From Apis mellifera (lineage: Eukaryota > Arthropoda > Insecta > Hymenoptera > Apidae): a stretch of DNA of 64,000 bases. The position numbers were made by a program, and so were the translations under genes. The first letter of the stretch is position 1; each line of letters opens with the position of its first letter. The stretch lies in NCBI RefSeq assembly GCF_003254395.2, contig NC_037638.1, forward strand, positions 2,733,001 through 2,797,000. Reading direction: 5' to 3'. Under the pieces are notes generated by a model, which saw nothing but the letters and a program-made list of their open reading frames with translations, was not told where the DNA came from and made no database searches. Positions 46,724 to 58,900 of this stretch are shown here, one piece after another.

Positions 46724-47557
46724 TCAGTTGAAGTTGATGACGATCTAATCAAAGCAATAATCGATTCGGATCATCACAGTACAACTCGTGAGATTGCAGA
46801 GAAGCTTCATGTATCGCGTACATGCATTGAAAACCACTTAAAACAACTTGGCTATGTTCAAAAACTCGACACATGGGTTCCTCGCGAACTGAAAGAAAAG
46901 CGTTTAACGCAACGCGTTAACAGCTGCGATTTGCTAAAGAAACGTAATGAAAATGATCCATTTTTAAAACGACTGATAACTGGCGATGAAAAATGGGTTG
47001 TTTACAACAATATCAAGCGGAAAAGATGGTGGAGCAGGCCACGTGAACCAGCTCGAACAACATCAAAAGCTGGTATTCGTCGAAAGAAGGTTTTGTTATC
47101 AGTTTGGTGGGATTACAAAGGAATTGTCTATTTCGAACTCTTACCACTCAACCGAACGATCAATTCTGTTGTCTACATTGAACAACTAACGAAATTAAAC
47201 AACGCGGTTGAAGAAAAGCGGCCCGAATTGACAAATCGAAAAGGTGTTGTATTCCATCATGACGATGCAAGGCCACGCACATCTTTGGTCACTCGACAAA
47301 AATTATTGGAGCTTGGTTGGGATGCTTTGCCACATCCACCATATAGTCCTAACCTTGCACCATCCGATTACTTTTTGTTTCGATCTTTACAAAACTCCTT
47401 GAACGGTAAAAATTTCAATAACGATGATGATATCAAATCCTACCTGATTCAGTTTTTTGCTAATAAAAACCACAAGTTTTATGAACGTGGGATTATGATG
47501 CTGCCTGAAAGAAGGCAAAAAAACATTGATCAAAATGGGCAAAACATTACGGAATAA
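46715..47557 (+). pseudogene. Mariner transposase, N-terminally truncated
   Basis: This frame encodes a DD34D-type mariner transposase, the enzyme that cuts and joins element ends in the nucleus. The 280 codons are open from a TTG at 46715 inside the left terminal repeat to TAA at 47555-47557. Residues about 22-46 form the second helix-turn-helix and WVPREL (54-59) is the family linker. The catalytic aspartates are D91 (TGDEKW), D183 (HHDDARP) and D218 (LAPSDYFLF), with exactly 34 residues between the last two. The usual length is about 345 residues, and the first DNA-binding helix-turn-helix is gone. A stop codon lies immediately before the TTG, and the first in-frame ATG encodes residue 261. 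It therefore cannot start normally. HHDDARPR departs from the common HDNARPH form. An AATAAA signal overlaps the stop codon. There are no internal stops or frameshifts. Confidence 0.93.
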
Positions 47558-47602
47558 AGTTATTTAATTCCACGAAAAAATTATCTTTGATTTTCTAAAA
47601 AG

Positions 47603-47631
47603 AATCCGCAATTACTTAGTTGCCAACCCAA
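47603..47631 (-). repeat. Right terminal inverted repeat of mariner
   Basis: Reverse complement of 46695-46723, ending in GTTGCCAACCCAA immediately before the TA at 47632-47633. Confidence 0.95.
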
Positions 47632-47633
47632 TA

Positions 47634-50540
47634 AATAAAGAGTATATACGCACATGTTTCTACTTAAAAAAAAAAAAGAAAAAAAAATCTTATCGATATC
47701 GATATCCGGGTAATAATATCCGTATCTTTGTTATTTACAAGTTAAGCGTTCGAGAGTTGGCGCGAAAACATTTTTTTTTTTTCCCCCCCGCCCGACTAAT
47801 CTCTCACTCGACAGATAATCCCAGACGACATTCTGCTCGTGATCGTGTAACACTCCCTCCCTCCTCCTCCCCCCCCTGCGCGACACAACGCGGGGAGCGA
47901 AAATTTCGCTCGCATCGATTTATAAATCATCCTTCCTATTCCACGGCAAAATATCCATGCGTCATTACCCGCCTATCCACTTCCCATTACCCGAAAATTA
48001 AGCATAAATTCCGATCCATTTAACATTCACAAAAGCTCGTCTAATTTTTCCCACCCCCTTCGATATATGTCTCCGGTATAGCATAGCGCGAAACTACACG
48101 TATCCATTATTTGCCGCGTCAATGCGCGACACAACATCCGGGCCCACGCAGGATTTACGGTTCCCTGTAGACCTGTGTATATATATATATATGTATATAT
48201 ATATATTTGAAAACGCGTCCACTTCGGCCAATAATTCGCGCGAAAGCTTGCCGGGGACAAGGGACGCGTAAGTGTCGCGATAAATTCGACAATCCTCGCG
48301 AACAGTCAGGGATTAACCTCTCCCTTCCATCCTTTTGGGAGAGGGAGGAGGTTACGTGGGTTACATCGTAGCTGGAAAGGGTGACCCCGTGACCCTCGCA
48401 GTAATCTTTTTAATTCGAATAATAATTGATTTGCTCGATCGAAGAATTGAAATATAGCATTTTTTTTTTTTTAGAACTTGGAATATATTCTGTTCGTTCA
48501 TAATGTAGGAGGAAGAGATGTACACGAACATAGACTTCCGATTTTATTTAGGTGAAAAGGTAATCTATCACGGTTTATCTGATAGATAGACTGGGATGCG
48601 TAGATGGTAGATGGTCTATGAAGAACTTACTTAAATTTTTCTCCTTTCTCCCGCGGAATTTTATCAGGCTTCGACCCTTTCGCGACTCTCATCGGTGATA
48701 ATGTTTATTTATGTTTCACTTTTTTTATAATGTCGCTTCTTGAATAGATTCCTAAGCTCTTTACGTATGATGTTATAATATATAGCGTCGAATGGAACTA
48801 CATTTTCGGTGTTTCACAATCGTTGAAAATGTATGATAGAAATATTATTTTCAAAGTCTTTTAAGCACGGAATGAAATTAGTCTTTTAATAAGAAATTGA
48901 CGGATAGAGAGAAGGAGAACAGGAATGAAAATAGAGTATTAAGAGAAATTGAAAAATAAGAATAATAGACTTTAATATTCACCAAATTTTCTTATTTCAC
49001 ACCTAAAAAATAAAACATAATTAAAATATAAAAATTCGTGCGTTTTAAATCAGCCAAGAGAATTTCTTCCCGAAAGAAGAAAGCCTTAACTTTCAAAGAC
49101 GACAGAGAATTAGAAATTTAACCACGCTAAATAAAACGATCGTTTTCGAGATCGAACCTGTCCTCGAACAATCGCCGTCCCGGAGCTGCGAACCGAGGCA
49201 TCGCCTTTCCCGATATTATGCAAAGTATCCGGGGCGTGACCGTCGATCGGCATTTCCCCGGAAAATATAGCGGCGCTCGGTTTGCGGGGACGGGACGACG
49301 AGGAATTGTGGCCGGCGAATATTTCGTGGTTCCCGTGGATTTGCAGTCGGTGCGGTCGACCCGATACTCCCTCCAAACTCTCAGTAGATCCAATTTGATC
49401 GGAACACCGCAACGTCTCTACGCGCCCTCCCTTCCCCACAATCGGACAATGTGTGTACACTGTGTGCGGGGAGGATCGACCTTCCCCTCCTTACGATTCG
49501 CTTATACGCGTATTTCTCGAGCAGCGTCACGTCGCAGCGGGGAGAATATTGGGACGAGGGGTGAGATAGAGAGAGAGAGAGAGTGGATCCTAGTAGACAA
49601 TGTTGCTGCTCGATAAGGTATTGTTCCGTCGTGGTCTTCGTAACCTCGGGCTACATTACCGTCGTCTCGTGCAATTTGCACGTCCCACGAAACAACCCCT
49701 CCGACCGTATCTTCCATCCACGCGTGATGGATTTCGTGGAATGGAACGGGATCGATCGGATCCGCTCCGTTTTGTCGAGTTTTGAGCGATGAGGGGAGAG
49801 AGAGAGTTGAAATCTGTTGGAGTTTTAATGCGATAAATAAATGAAAGGGAAGTTTGCCGGGAAAGTTTTTCTTTGACGCGTTCGAATTCGAGTAGGGAGA
49901 GGGATTTTTCGTTGGAGAAAATCTGTTTTCCTTCTTTTAACAGAGAAATAGAGAGTGTATGAAAGAAGGGAAAATATTTCGATGCGGGAGACACGAACGC
50001 ATCGGGGATCGTTGGAGGTATGTTGGCCTCGTCGATGGTATTTAGAGCGAGTCGAGGCCTTAATCAAGATTGATCCACGGTGAATCGATCATTGCCCGTC
50101 CTCCGACATCCTCCACGGATCGTGTTACGTGGATGCATCGACGTGGATGCGCATCGACGCGCTCCCTTCTCCCCGAAAGGGAGAATAGTTTGATTATGAC
50201 GGAGAAGGGGACGAATGGACCGTTGTAAGTTTGCAGTATTTGGGCGAAATAACTAGAAGGGGAGCAATTTAATTCTCAAATCGAAACAAATTATACATAT
50301 GTATATACAAGAAGAGAGAAAGGAATTTTTCGTCTTTCATCAACCGCAACACGAACGAGCCATTTTTTCCCTTCCTTCAAAAGTAACTCGAAGATGAGTG
50401 GAGTAGGTGGAAGGCTCGTTAGCCCGCTCATTAATAAAAGCAAATTTCGCACGGTTGATAAACCGTCCCTCTTCCAAAAACGTGTCAAACGAGACCCCGT
50501 TCTAAAACTCTCTCAGTTAATTAGTCTCCTCTTCCTCGAA
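47634..50540. other. Non-coding DNA right of the mariner
   Basis: The sequence starts AT-rich with an A-rich tract and a GATATCGATATC palindrome near 47693-47705. A TA-rich run lies at about 48178-48208, and a GC-richer patch at about 49140-49780 is open in several contradictory frames. No gene is supported. Confidence 0.55.
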
Positions 50541-53500
50541 ACTTCCTCGACGAGGAGGTCCACCTATGCCCCCCAATCTCCAACGTTCTCCAACCTCTCC
50601 CGTCCCTAATTTCACCCAGTTTCCCCTAATTTTAATACACATATATATACACATACGTATATATCCAAAATGTATCTCTCGCCAACAAAGGAAAAAAAAA
50701 GAAAGAGAGAGAGAGAAAAAAGGAGAAACACGCGAGAGGAGAGTGGAAAGTACTAGGCGACAATTTTCCCTCGGAAGAGGGAAGATTAAAGGGAGAGAAA
50801 TAGGGGTGAAATAGGAAAGGGGGACGTAGGGGCAAAGGGAAGAGAGAGAGGAGGGAGAATGTAGAGTAAGGCGCGTGACGCGGGCCGGCAACGTGGTGGA
50901 GTAACGCCTTCGACGTTGAGGAGGAGGGGAGGAGGATGTCTCGGCGCCCTCCCTCTCCGCTCACCCCCTCCCCTGCTCTCAAAGTGCTAATGAGTGTCGC
51001 CTCGTAAGCCAATTAATACCCCCTCCCTGCCTCACCAAACCCTATGGAGAAGCGGGCTGCGAAAACGAGTAAAACAGGGCCGTTGAACGAAGACGGAAGT
51101 AGCCCTCCCCCGCCTCGAAACCTAGGACCTCCTCCTCCTCCTCCTCCCCTTTCTGGGTAGCTGTTACATGACCGGAATACCCCCTCGTGGATTTGGTATG
51201 CCGGCCACGCCTGACCGTCGCACACCACCTCCTCGTGCCGAGGTGGCTACCACCCTCCAACCCACCCTTCGACCTCTGCACCGACCCAAGCAACCGAGAC
51301 GGTTAGAAACGGAGACGTTCGATGCTTACCACGTCAATTGGCTCTTCTTCGACTTCTTCCTCTCGTTTAACCCTTTCTTTTAAACCACCCCCAATCCTTT
51401 GTGTTTCTCTCTTCGTCGTTCCATCGAGGGGTAGAATAGAATTATAAACTCTGGAATATCTGTGGCGCTAGATTTGGTATACATTGGTTGGTTTAAAAAG
51501 TAGCGACAAACTTATGACAGGGACGTGAGAGAATTTTGCGAATCGTAGTCATCCCAGCTGGAATCTCGTTCCAACTGATTGAGATCCAAAGGAGATCCTA
51601 CTTGATACTTTCGCCGCTTTCTTCTCGTCCTGGGCTGGGTTTTTTGTTCCTCTTTCGTCCGGGGGATAGATGGAGAAGAAGGAAGAGGAGGAGAAGGAGG
51701 ATAGGAACGTGTGTTGAGGTTAGAGATTTGATATTTGTGCCCCAGTTTCGAAAGAGATGTTGGGACATACGTACGTGTACGTACTAGCGAAACACTCGAT
51801 GGGGTGGGTGATTCTTAAATGAGGATCATGGGTGGAAAGCTTGATAAGTCACGTTCTCTCATTTTTCCCGGGGAACAATTTCAAAATTAGTCCAATTCTC
51901 TCTCTCTCTCTCTCTTTCTTCTTCGAAACTTTGGTATTTCAGTGTTTCTTTTTTTTTAAATCATCGCATAAATTGTGGACCGATTTTACAAACAGGGGCC
52001 GGGCAAATTACCATCCAGGTGTTTCCTAAAGCACATAATACCTTTAGAGCCCGGAACGTTGGAAGGGAAAGCGAGCTTCTCCTCCCGGTTAAAGACACGG
52101 GGGACTTATGACGCGCGCGTGACAGAATTTCAGACGCCGGCTCGACTTTCAGCGAGAACGCGACTCGATTCTCGCGGCTTTCTTCGTTCGTCAGCGTTCT
52201 TCCCTTCGCGACAATAAAGTTACGAGTCGAGTTTACGGGGAAATTGAAGTTTTCCCCCACTCTCCTCCCCGATATTGCCGACTCCAACTCTTTAATCGCG
52301 CCATTTCGATGGCGCTCGATGATACTTCCACCCCTTCGAAGGGTTGCGAAGGGTCAGCAGTGATTCGAAAGTTGCATGCGGTTTCGTGCTACCTCGTAAC
52401 GAGTTTGGATGGATTTCTTTCCCTCCTTTCTTCGCTTAATTATGGCACGAATTCGAAGGGTACGCAAACAGTTGTATGCGAGTAAAGTGAGCGTATACGC
52501 GTGTTGTTGGTTCCTGCTGCTTATTCGTCGATCGATAGTTTGTTGCACGGGTTAAGTTCGGGCGAGTTTGCGAAGTTTGGATGACGTTTGACGTTTTATA
52601 CATTATATAACGAGGGTTAATTCGTCTGTTATTGTTCGATATTATTGGACAAGTTATAGTTGTATAGTGATTCATCGAGGCTCTCCTGTATTTCTTTCTT
52701 TTTATTCCCTTATCGAGTCTCTTATTATGAGTTTTGGATAATTAGATATCATTAATTTAACGAAACTTATAGTGTATATATTATGGTATTTCTTTTTTCG
52801 TTTATTGTTCATTTTTAAGATTCGTAGGTATCTCATAAATGGATAATTTTTGAGCTTGAATTTAAAGTATCGAACTTCTAAATCTCTTTCCAAACTGTGA
52901 GATGAATAATTTCTTCGTTGACTAGAAGAGGAAAAGAAAGAAAAGATTATTTCTATCTTTACATTTGAAGGATATAATTAAGCTAATTAAAGCTGTTTCG
53001 TAGAAAGTTCGCGAGGGCAGTTATCCCCTTGATGGCATAACAAGCAACTTGGTTGCCATTCTTTCATCCAAATTGCGCCGTTGGAGCAGGTCACGTGTGC
53101 CACGAGGGTTCGTATAACACCCTGCCTCTTGTTTCGACAGTTTACGAGCGGCATGTTCATCCGATTAACTTCCAGCCAAATTACAAGACTACTAACAACA
53201 CCTACGCTTGTTGTCCCTTTTCGATTATAACCATTGCAGAGAGATCGACTCGTTGGGAATCGAATTCTTCCTTCGAAAAAGACGTATCCGAAGCGGAGAA
53301 GTGGAGGAATAACGAGAATTACTGTGCTAAACGCAGACCAAACTGGCGAAACACCCACTTTCCATTCCCCGTTATTAACGAATAGCGATACGAATTACCG
53401 GTAGTAGTGCACGGTAAGCATTAAACAAGAAAATCGCGACTAAACCCCCTGTACGCATCCCCGTTAAACCCGTCGAGAATATCGCGTGAGCACGTCGTAA

Positions 53501-53590
53501 AGGGTTAACGGGTGGATCCCGGCCCGCCTGGATCGCGAGCTTTATGGAAAATTGGCACGCTAGTCGTTATAGTGGACCCTAGGATTTGCA
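50541..53590. other. Non-coding DNA with GC-rich and triplet-rich patches
   Basis: A GC-rich patch (about 50860-51320) includes a CTC triplet run (51128-51147). CT runs lie near 51899-51915. A hairpin lies at 52298-52315. The 110-codon plus-strand frame at 53053-53385 and the 123-codon minus-strand frame at 52987-53358 overlap almost fully. Neither shows a known domain, so neither is called. Confidence 0.5.
52298..52315. other. Perfect UUCG-loop hairpin
   Basis: GCGCCAT pairs with ATGGCGC around a TTCG loop (52305-52308). UUCG is an unusually stable RNA tetraloop, but the closing pair here is T-A rather than the preferred C-G. The arms also contain ATGGCGC, the motif enriched at 53.6-54.0 kb. 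It is too short to be a precursor RNA on its own. Confidence 0.6.
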
Positions 53591-53602
53591 GACAGATAAG
53601 TG

Positions 53603-53969
53603 GCGCCATCTTCGCGCATTGCTACGTACGTATGCGAGAATCGTGCAAAGTTACACGCTTCGTGCAACTTCGGTCGAAATTAGATTCCTACAACTTTGCC
53701 GCCCTATTCAATAACCTTTGATATTAAACAGCCAGTTTTACCTTTGTCCCGTGCACGGGCGTACTTTTCGAAATTAACGTAATATAAGGCAATTAGTAAG
53801 CGTAATTACGATTCGAGATCCCCTGATTTTCGATTCTCCTACGAAGCGATGCAGCGTTTCTTCTTTGCTTTCTATCGTTGAAACGTTAGACGAAGGGTTA
53901 AAAAGTTGGAGGAATTATTATATGGGACAGGGGACTAGATAGGCGGCGCCACTGGCGCGCAGATGGCGC
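53603..53969. promoter_or_regulatory. Cluster of AGATGGCGC motifs, CTCF-core-like
   Basis: AGATGGCGC occurs on the minus strand at 53603-53611 and on the plus strand at 53961-53969, with AGTGGCGC on the minus strand at 53946-53953. These fit the AGRKGGCGC core recognised by insect CTCF. Two of them lie about 15 bp apart in divergent orientation, an arrangement reported for insulators. No gene overlaps. Binding is inference, and ATGGCGC also occurs singly elsewhere in the window (12348, 39816, 52309). Confidence 0.3.
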
Positions 53970-53974
53970 GCGTG

Positions 53975-56140
53975 TCGCGCTTCTCCCGTCGATCGCGAAC
54001 CGACATTATAGCCTCGCAATTTGTCGAAATTAGATTCTCTCTCGTCACGGGGCGGCCACGTGTAGAGGAGCTGGTTTACGAGCGGCATGTGCCGTGGCCC
54101 GAATTAGGCTTCTGGCACGCACCACCTGCCGAACCGGCCGCATTGTCATGCGACCAAGTCCCTATAAACCGAGATTGCCGGGGGATCGAAAGTTACGGCC
54201 TCTTCTTTTCTCTTTCCATCCAACGAGAAAACCCCTATCATCGATTTCCTCTTCCTTTCTTTGTACCTCGGTTCTTATGCTTATATTTTTCGTCTTGTGA
54301 TTTTCGAACTCGAAAAAGGAGAAGCTAGAAAGAATTCCATTCTCCAATAAAATTATCCGTCTCTCACTTTCTTTCTTTTCATTCTACGTGAAATTGTTAT
54401 GGATGGAGAGATCGTTCGCGATCTTTTTAAGCAAAAATCGGTTTCCTGTTTTAGATCGCCGATCTAACATCTCGATCGGTTATTACGGAAGTTTTATCGA
54501 CGCAAATTGGGAGATAAAACGCGTGATAAAACGGCGGAGAGATTTCTTTAATCCTTTGGAATTGAAACGTGCGAAAGGTGTTGCGAAAGATACGGATTAG
54601 CCAGATTAATCGAGCGGGAAAATGATAAATCCGCGCTTGTGGCAACATGAAAAGAATATTCAAGAAATTTTTACACGATTCTCGCATATTCTTATTTATT
54701 ACGAAAATGCAATACGAATCTTTATATATTTATATATTTATATATTTTTGCCTGAAGAAATAGAATTTGAATTCATTCATTTTACAATTCCTTTACCTCG
54801 ATCATTTATATTTTTCGATTAATACACTCGATTATATATGTTCAAATCAACCTCATTGTAATTCAATTCTCCTTCCCAAGCATGGAACAATCCACGAGAC
54901 AAATTCTCCTCGTATTTATAGCCACGAATTCAATCCTAACCCCTTGCGATCCTTAAGGAAGAAGGGAGTCGGGGGAAAGAGCGGTGGCCCCTCGATTCGA
55001 ACGAAAGGATGGCCCGTTTCGGATAAGGTAATGGATCGAAGGTAAATGCGGCAGAACGAGGGAGTGCACCGTGTGCATCTGACGGTCCTGCAGGCGGCGT
55101 TGTGAGAGGGGGGAGGAGGGGTTCGAGCGAAGTTCGAATCGTCGTTCGAAGATACAGGTTATCGAGAGGTCGTCGTCGGTGCTCGGAGGCTTTGGAGGAA
55201 CTGGCCACGACGGATTTTCCTACGCTGACAGAAACAACAGGGTGTAGGTGGAAAGAGGTTGGTCGGAGATGGTGGCTGGCGGTGACGTCGGTGGAATCGT
55301 TTCCAGAAAACGAGGCCGATGTGTAGAAAAAAAGAAAAGGAAACGGAGATTAAAACTTAATTTGACTAAGTGGATGGGTAAGTCATGAGGGAATCGGGGT
55401 GGGGAGACGGGAGATGGAGAAGGGATGCTGAAATTAGGAGGGAGATGGTAAATTAAAAGAAATTTTAATGGAAGAGGAGGTTTGGGCGAAAGAAAGCGAT
55501 GACAGGAAGGATAAGATGCGTAAATTCTTCTGGCTCGTCAAGAAGAGGAACGCATAAAATTGGCTGAAAGATCGTTGAATGGTCGCAGAACGTGATCTGT
55601 AAATTAAAAAATAAAAAATAATTATATGGACTGGACTGGAGATGATAAACTCAGAGAGGATGGAAAATAAGGAATGAGCCACTTTTGTTTTAACTTGTAA
55701 CTCGTGTGTTTTATTTTTATATATATCGATTACTATGCATTTTATAAGGTAGTATTGTTTTCTAAAAATTAATATAAGCTCGAAATCGGGAGAAAAATAA
55801 TTTTATTAGATTCGATGATCGTCGCTTAACACACAAAATCATTTTACCTTACCTTCCGAGAAACTCTCATATGCGAACGGTTGCTATTTCGGCCGAAAAA
55901 ATTGAGAGACTTGGTTTCTCGAGCGAAGAAAGAGATCATCAAAGAGACTTGTAGAGAGGCTCTCTCTGTAGAAATGTAACGTCGAATAACCGAATATCGA
56001 GGAATCGAAGAGAAAAGAGAGAGGAGAAGAAACTAGGAAGAGAAAATTAGAAGCAGGAAACGATGAAAGAAGAGAGAGAGAGAGAGGCGGAACGCAGGAG
56101 GGGGAGAAAGGTATTTCGTCTAAGGAATCAACGGAGCGAG
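53975..56140. other. Non-coding DNA
   Basis: CpG-rich sequence lies at about 53960-54190 and 54960-55320, and the rest is AT-rich. Open frames at 53963-54328 (plus) and 54936-55208 (minus) show no domain. Purine-rich sequence with GA runs lies at about 56000-56090. Confidence 0.55.
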
Positions 56141-56142
56141 TC

Positions 56143-56166
56143 GTACTAACTGCTCTTTTCCCCAGG
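56143..56166 (+). promoter_or_regulatory. Strong splice-acceptor-like site
   Basis: TACTAAC (56144-56150), the ideal branch-point sequence, is followed by TGCTCTTTTCCCCAG, with AG at 56164-56165. One frame downstream stays open from 56166 to 56387 and reads APFTRENPSTVPIFVPAV at its start, but it dissolves into CT-rich low complexity. No clear donor follows within 300 nt. It could be the acceptor of a terminal exon or a chance match. Confidence 0.3.
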
Positions 56167-56169
56167 CCC

Positions 56170-58900
56170 CCTTTACCCGCGAGAATCCGTCAACCGTGCC
56201 TATCTTTGTGCCCGCCGTTGCTTTCTGTCTTCCCTCTCCCTCTGCCGATTCCTCCGCCCCCGTCTTTCGCCAACTCAAGATCGCTCGGTCTTCTCTATCA
56301 TCCTCTCATTTGCATGAGCTGTTTCGCTTCGAGGCTCTCTTCCCCCTTCTCTCTCTCTACTCTCTCTCCTCCCCCCTTTTCTCGTGATCGCGAGTCTAGG
56401 ATCCCGTTTAAACGGCGTGTCGCGCGACCGTCTGATACATTCCTCAGGAATTGTTCCACGAGGAGGAAGGTTAATAATCCTCTAACGACCGAGGGAAACG
56501 ACGCCTCGAGCCGGTGATAATTCGTTTCGAACGCGATGTTCGCGGTTCCTCTCATCTCTTCTGCCTCGTTTCCCTATTCTCGAGCCGATTTTTGCTAACC
56601 GTTTCGGGTTTTTTCTTTCTTCAGCTTTGTCTTTTTCTTAATTCTTGGAAGGGAAATTCCGTTTTCGAAATGCACGCAAAGAAGAAGAAGAAGAAGAAGA
56701 TGATGGTTGACGAGGAATCCTTCAAACGATGACAAGATTCGCGAGATTGATCAGATCCGTAACCGAAGCTCCTTATTCTTTGGTCACGCGGCTGACCGAA
56801 AGGCTATTTGTTATGAACGGAATTTCAACCGACGAGTGATGGTTGCGGTTCATTAATAACGGTGTACCGCTGTAACGCGTTTGGAATTCGACGGAATGCA
56901 AGGCGTCGAATCTGCGGCGAGCGAGCAATTCGAAGTAACGAATCCATTCTTCCGGGAGCGCTTCGTTTCCAAGGACGAGTCATTTCTCCCCTTTATACTT
57001 CTTTATCGTCGAGAAGATTCGAGAAGATTCCAAAGGAAATTTGCCAATTTTTATCTCAAATAGATAACTTTCCTAATTTTTCCAAAATTTTCTCTCCGTC
57101 TGAAATATATCCACGCACTTTTCGATCGTCTCTCTCTCTCTCCTCTCGTCTCCTTTCTGAAAAAGAAAAAAAACAATAAAAAAAGAAAAAAAAAAGAATC
57201 GCGAAACCCTTTCACAAGCAAGCCTTTCAAGAAACTCTCCTCCCCGCCAAGTGTGTCGAATCGTTGCACAACCGTCCTTTTCACGCGATTATGCCCGTCG
57301 AGTGGACGTAATCGCGGTGGAACGTGATCGGCAAACTGGCCGCAACATTTTGCCTCACGGCGGAACAATGGCCGGCTTAATACGCCGGGGTCGAAAAAAA
57401 ATCCGGCGGAACAATGACCGGCCCTCCCTGCCCCGTAAAAGGGCAAAGAGTGCCTTCCTTTTTAATTTCCATTTCACGAAGGACAGAAACCGGGCCCCCG
57501 CCAAACTCTCTCTCTCTCCACCCGCCGCCTCTCCAAAGCCTTTTCAAATCGATGCTCTCTTTCGCCGCCCCCATTTTCTCCTCCAGCCCTTTCTTGCGGC
57601 CTGGCCGGGGTTCAATGGCAGAAGAAGAAGAAGAAGAAGAAGAAAGACACTCTCCTCTCTGATCCTCCAAAGGCAAAGTATATATACCGTGTATATATTG
57701 GGGTTGAGGGAGAGAAAGAGGGAGGGAGGGAGAGAGAACGGCTCCTCGACAAGGTTAAATATGCAGGGTGTTTGCCGAGTCCCTCGACGGACGACTTCAT
57801 TGGCTCTAATTGCGGTAATGCTCACAGCCCACGGCCACTTTGCCCCGCCTAACTTGTGCCGGCCACGAAAAGCGTAATCGTGCCTCGCGTGCCTCGCCTC
57901 ACCTGTGCATCTCTCTCTCTCTCTTTATATATATAATTCGAGGGATTTCGTACGAGTTATGGATACACGTTTAATCATTTCCTTTTTCTGGAAACCGACC
58001 CGTCCAAAGTGGCCCCGTTCCGTCAACTTTGTCCCGTGCTTGAGGAGATGTATCGAGGTCAGGGAATATTTTTTGAATTGAACCGATTTTTTGAATTGCA
58101 TTTTATATTATAAGAATCAAGACTTCGAGACGCGTTCCCTCCTTCTTCCTCCTCCTCTTATTCGTTTAAAAATAACTAGCCGCGGCGTGGAAGAGTAATT
58201 GCCCGTTTCCTCCGTTCCAATTATCCTCGTTTAGTTCTTTGGAATCCGTGCACGCATTTCACGACTCTTTACTCGAATCACAATGTACATATTTTAATGA
58301 AACGGGCGAACACATTTCTTTTTAATCATTTCGAATATATGAAGAGTATGAGAAAACGGTGAGACAAGATGATCGAACGAGCAGCAATCTTACAATAAAT
58401 CGCGTTAATATCGTTTCAATTTTAAAAAGAAACGCGCGAGTATTCAAACGTTTTTGTTATAAACGCGTGTTGGTCCTCCACTCGGATATACACGGAATAG
58501 AAATTCCTTTGACTCCTTTGGTTCCACGGATCTCCTCCTTCTCCTTCTCCCTCTTCCTCACTCCTCCCCTTCGAAGTCGTATGCGGCCGGGATGAAAAGA
58601 CTCCTCTCTCCTTGGCCCTTTGTCTCTGACTCGTTCGGAAACCGGGGGCGGTATTCCCCGCGCTCGGTAATTAGATTTGAGTTTTGCAAAGTTGATCGGG
58701 GCGGCCCGCCTTCGGGGCCAATAGGAAATTTTATTACCGAGACACGAGAATGACGGACACACCGGCGGCAAAACAATCGGGAGAAAATTCCTTCATCCCA
58801 CGGCGTGTAAGTTTCGGGTGAAAGGAGACATTCCACGAGAAGGAGGATAAGCTAGCTTTGTTCTGGTTTCGTGAATAGCCGAATCCTGTATACTCGTTTG
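56170..58900. other. GC-rich non-coding DNA with CT and GAA tracts
   Basis: CT-rich sequence lies at about 56340-56380. (AAG)n lies near 56681-56700 and (GAA)n at 57620-57645. GA runs lie at about 57709-57738 and CT runs at about 57911-57925. The long frames at 57251-57877 (plus, 208 codons) and 57377-57825 (minus) overlap and carry triplet-run glutamate, arginine and serine stretches. No gene is supported. Confidence 0.55.

Larger units (their letters stand above)
46695..47631 (+). mobile_element. Internally deleted mariner element, 937 bp
   Basis: Both ends carry a 29-bp perfect terminal inverted repeat (46695-46723 and 47603-47631) that begins TTGGGTTGGCAACTAAG and ends in TTGCGGATT. The next base inwards differs. 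The element is flanked on both sides by TA, the mariner target-site duplication. Full-length mariners are about 1.28-1.3 kb. Here the left repeat runs directly into transposase codons, so about 350 bp (the 5' untranslated region and the first ~65-70 codons) is missing. Intact ends mean it could still be moved in trans by a full-length relative. The repeat sequence and the transposase type resemble honeybee mariners of the mellifera group, but the exact subfamily is uncertain. Confidence 0.95.

Noticed and set aside
53142..54090. 17-bp match GTTTACGAGCGGCATGT at about 53141 and 54073, and 15-bp match GTCGAAATTAGATTC at about 53674 and 54024
   Set aside because: The matches are short, not in the same order, and about what chance allows in 64 kb, so no duplication is claimed.
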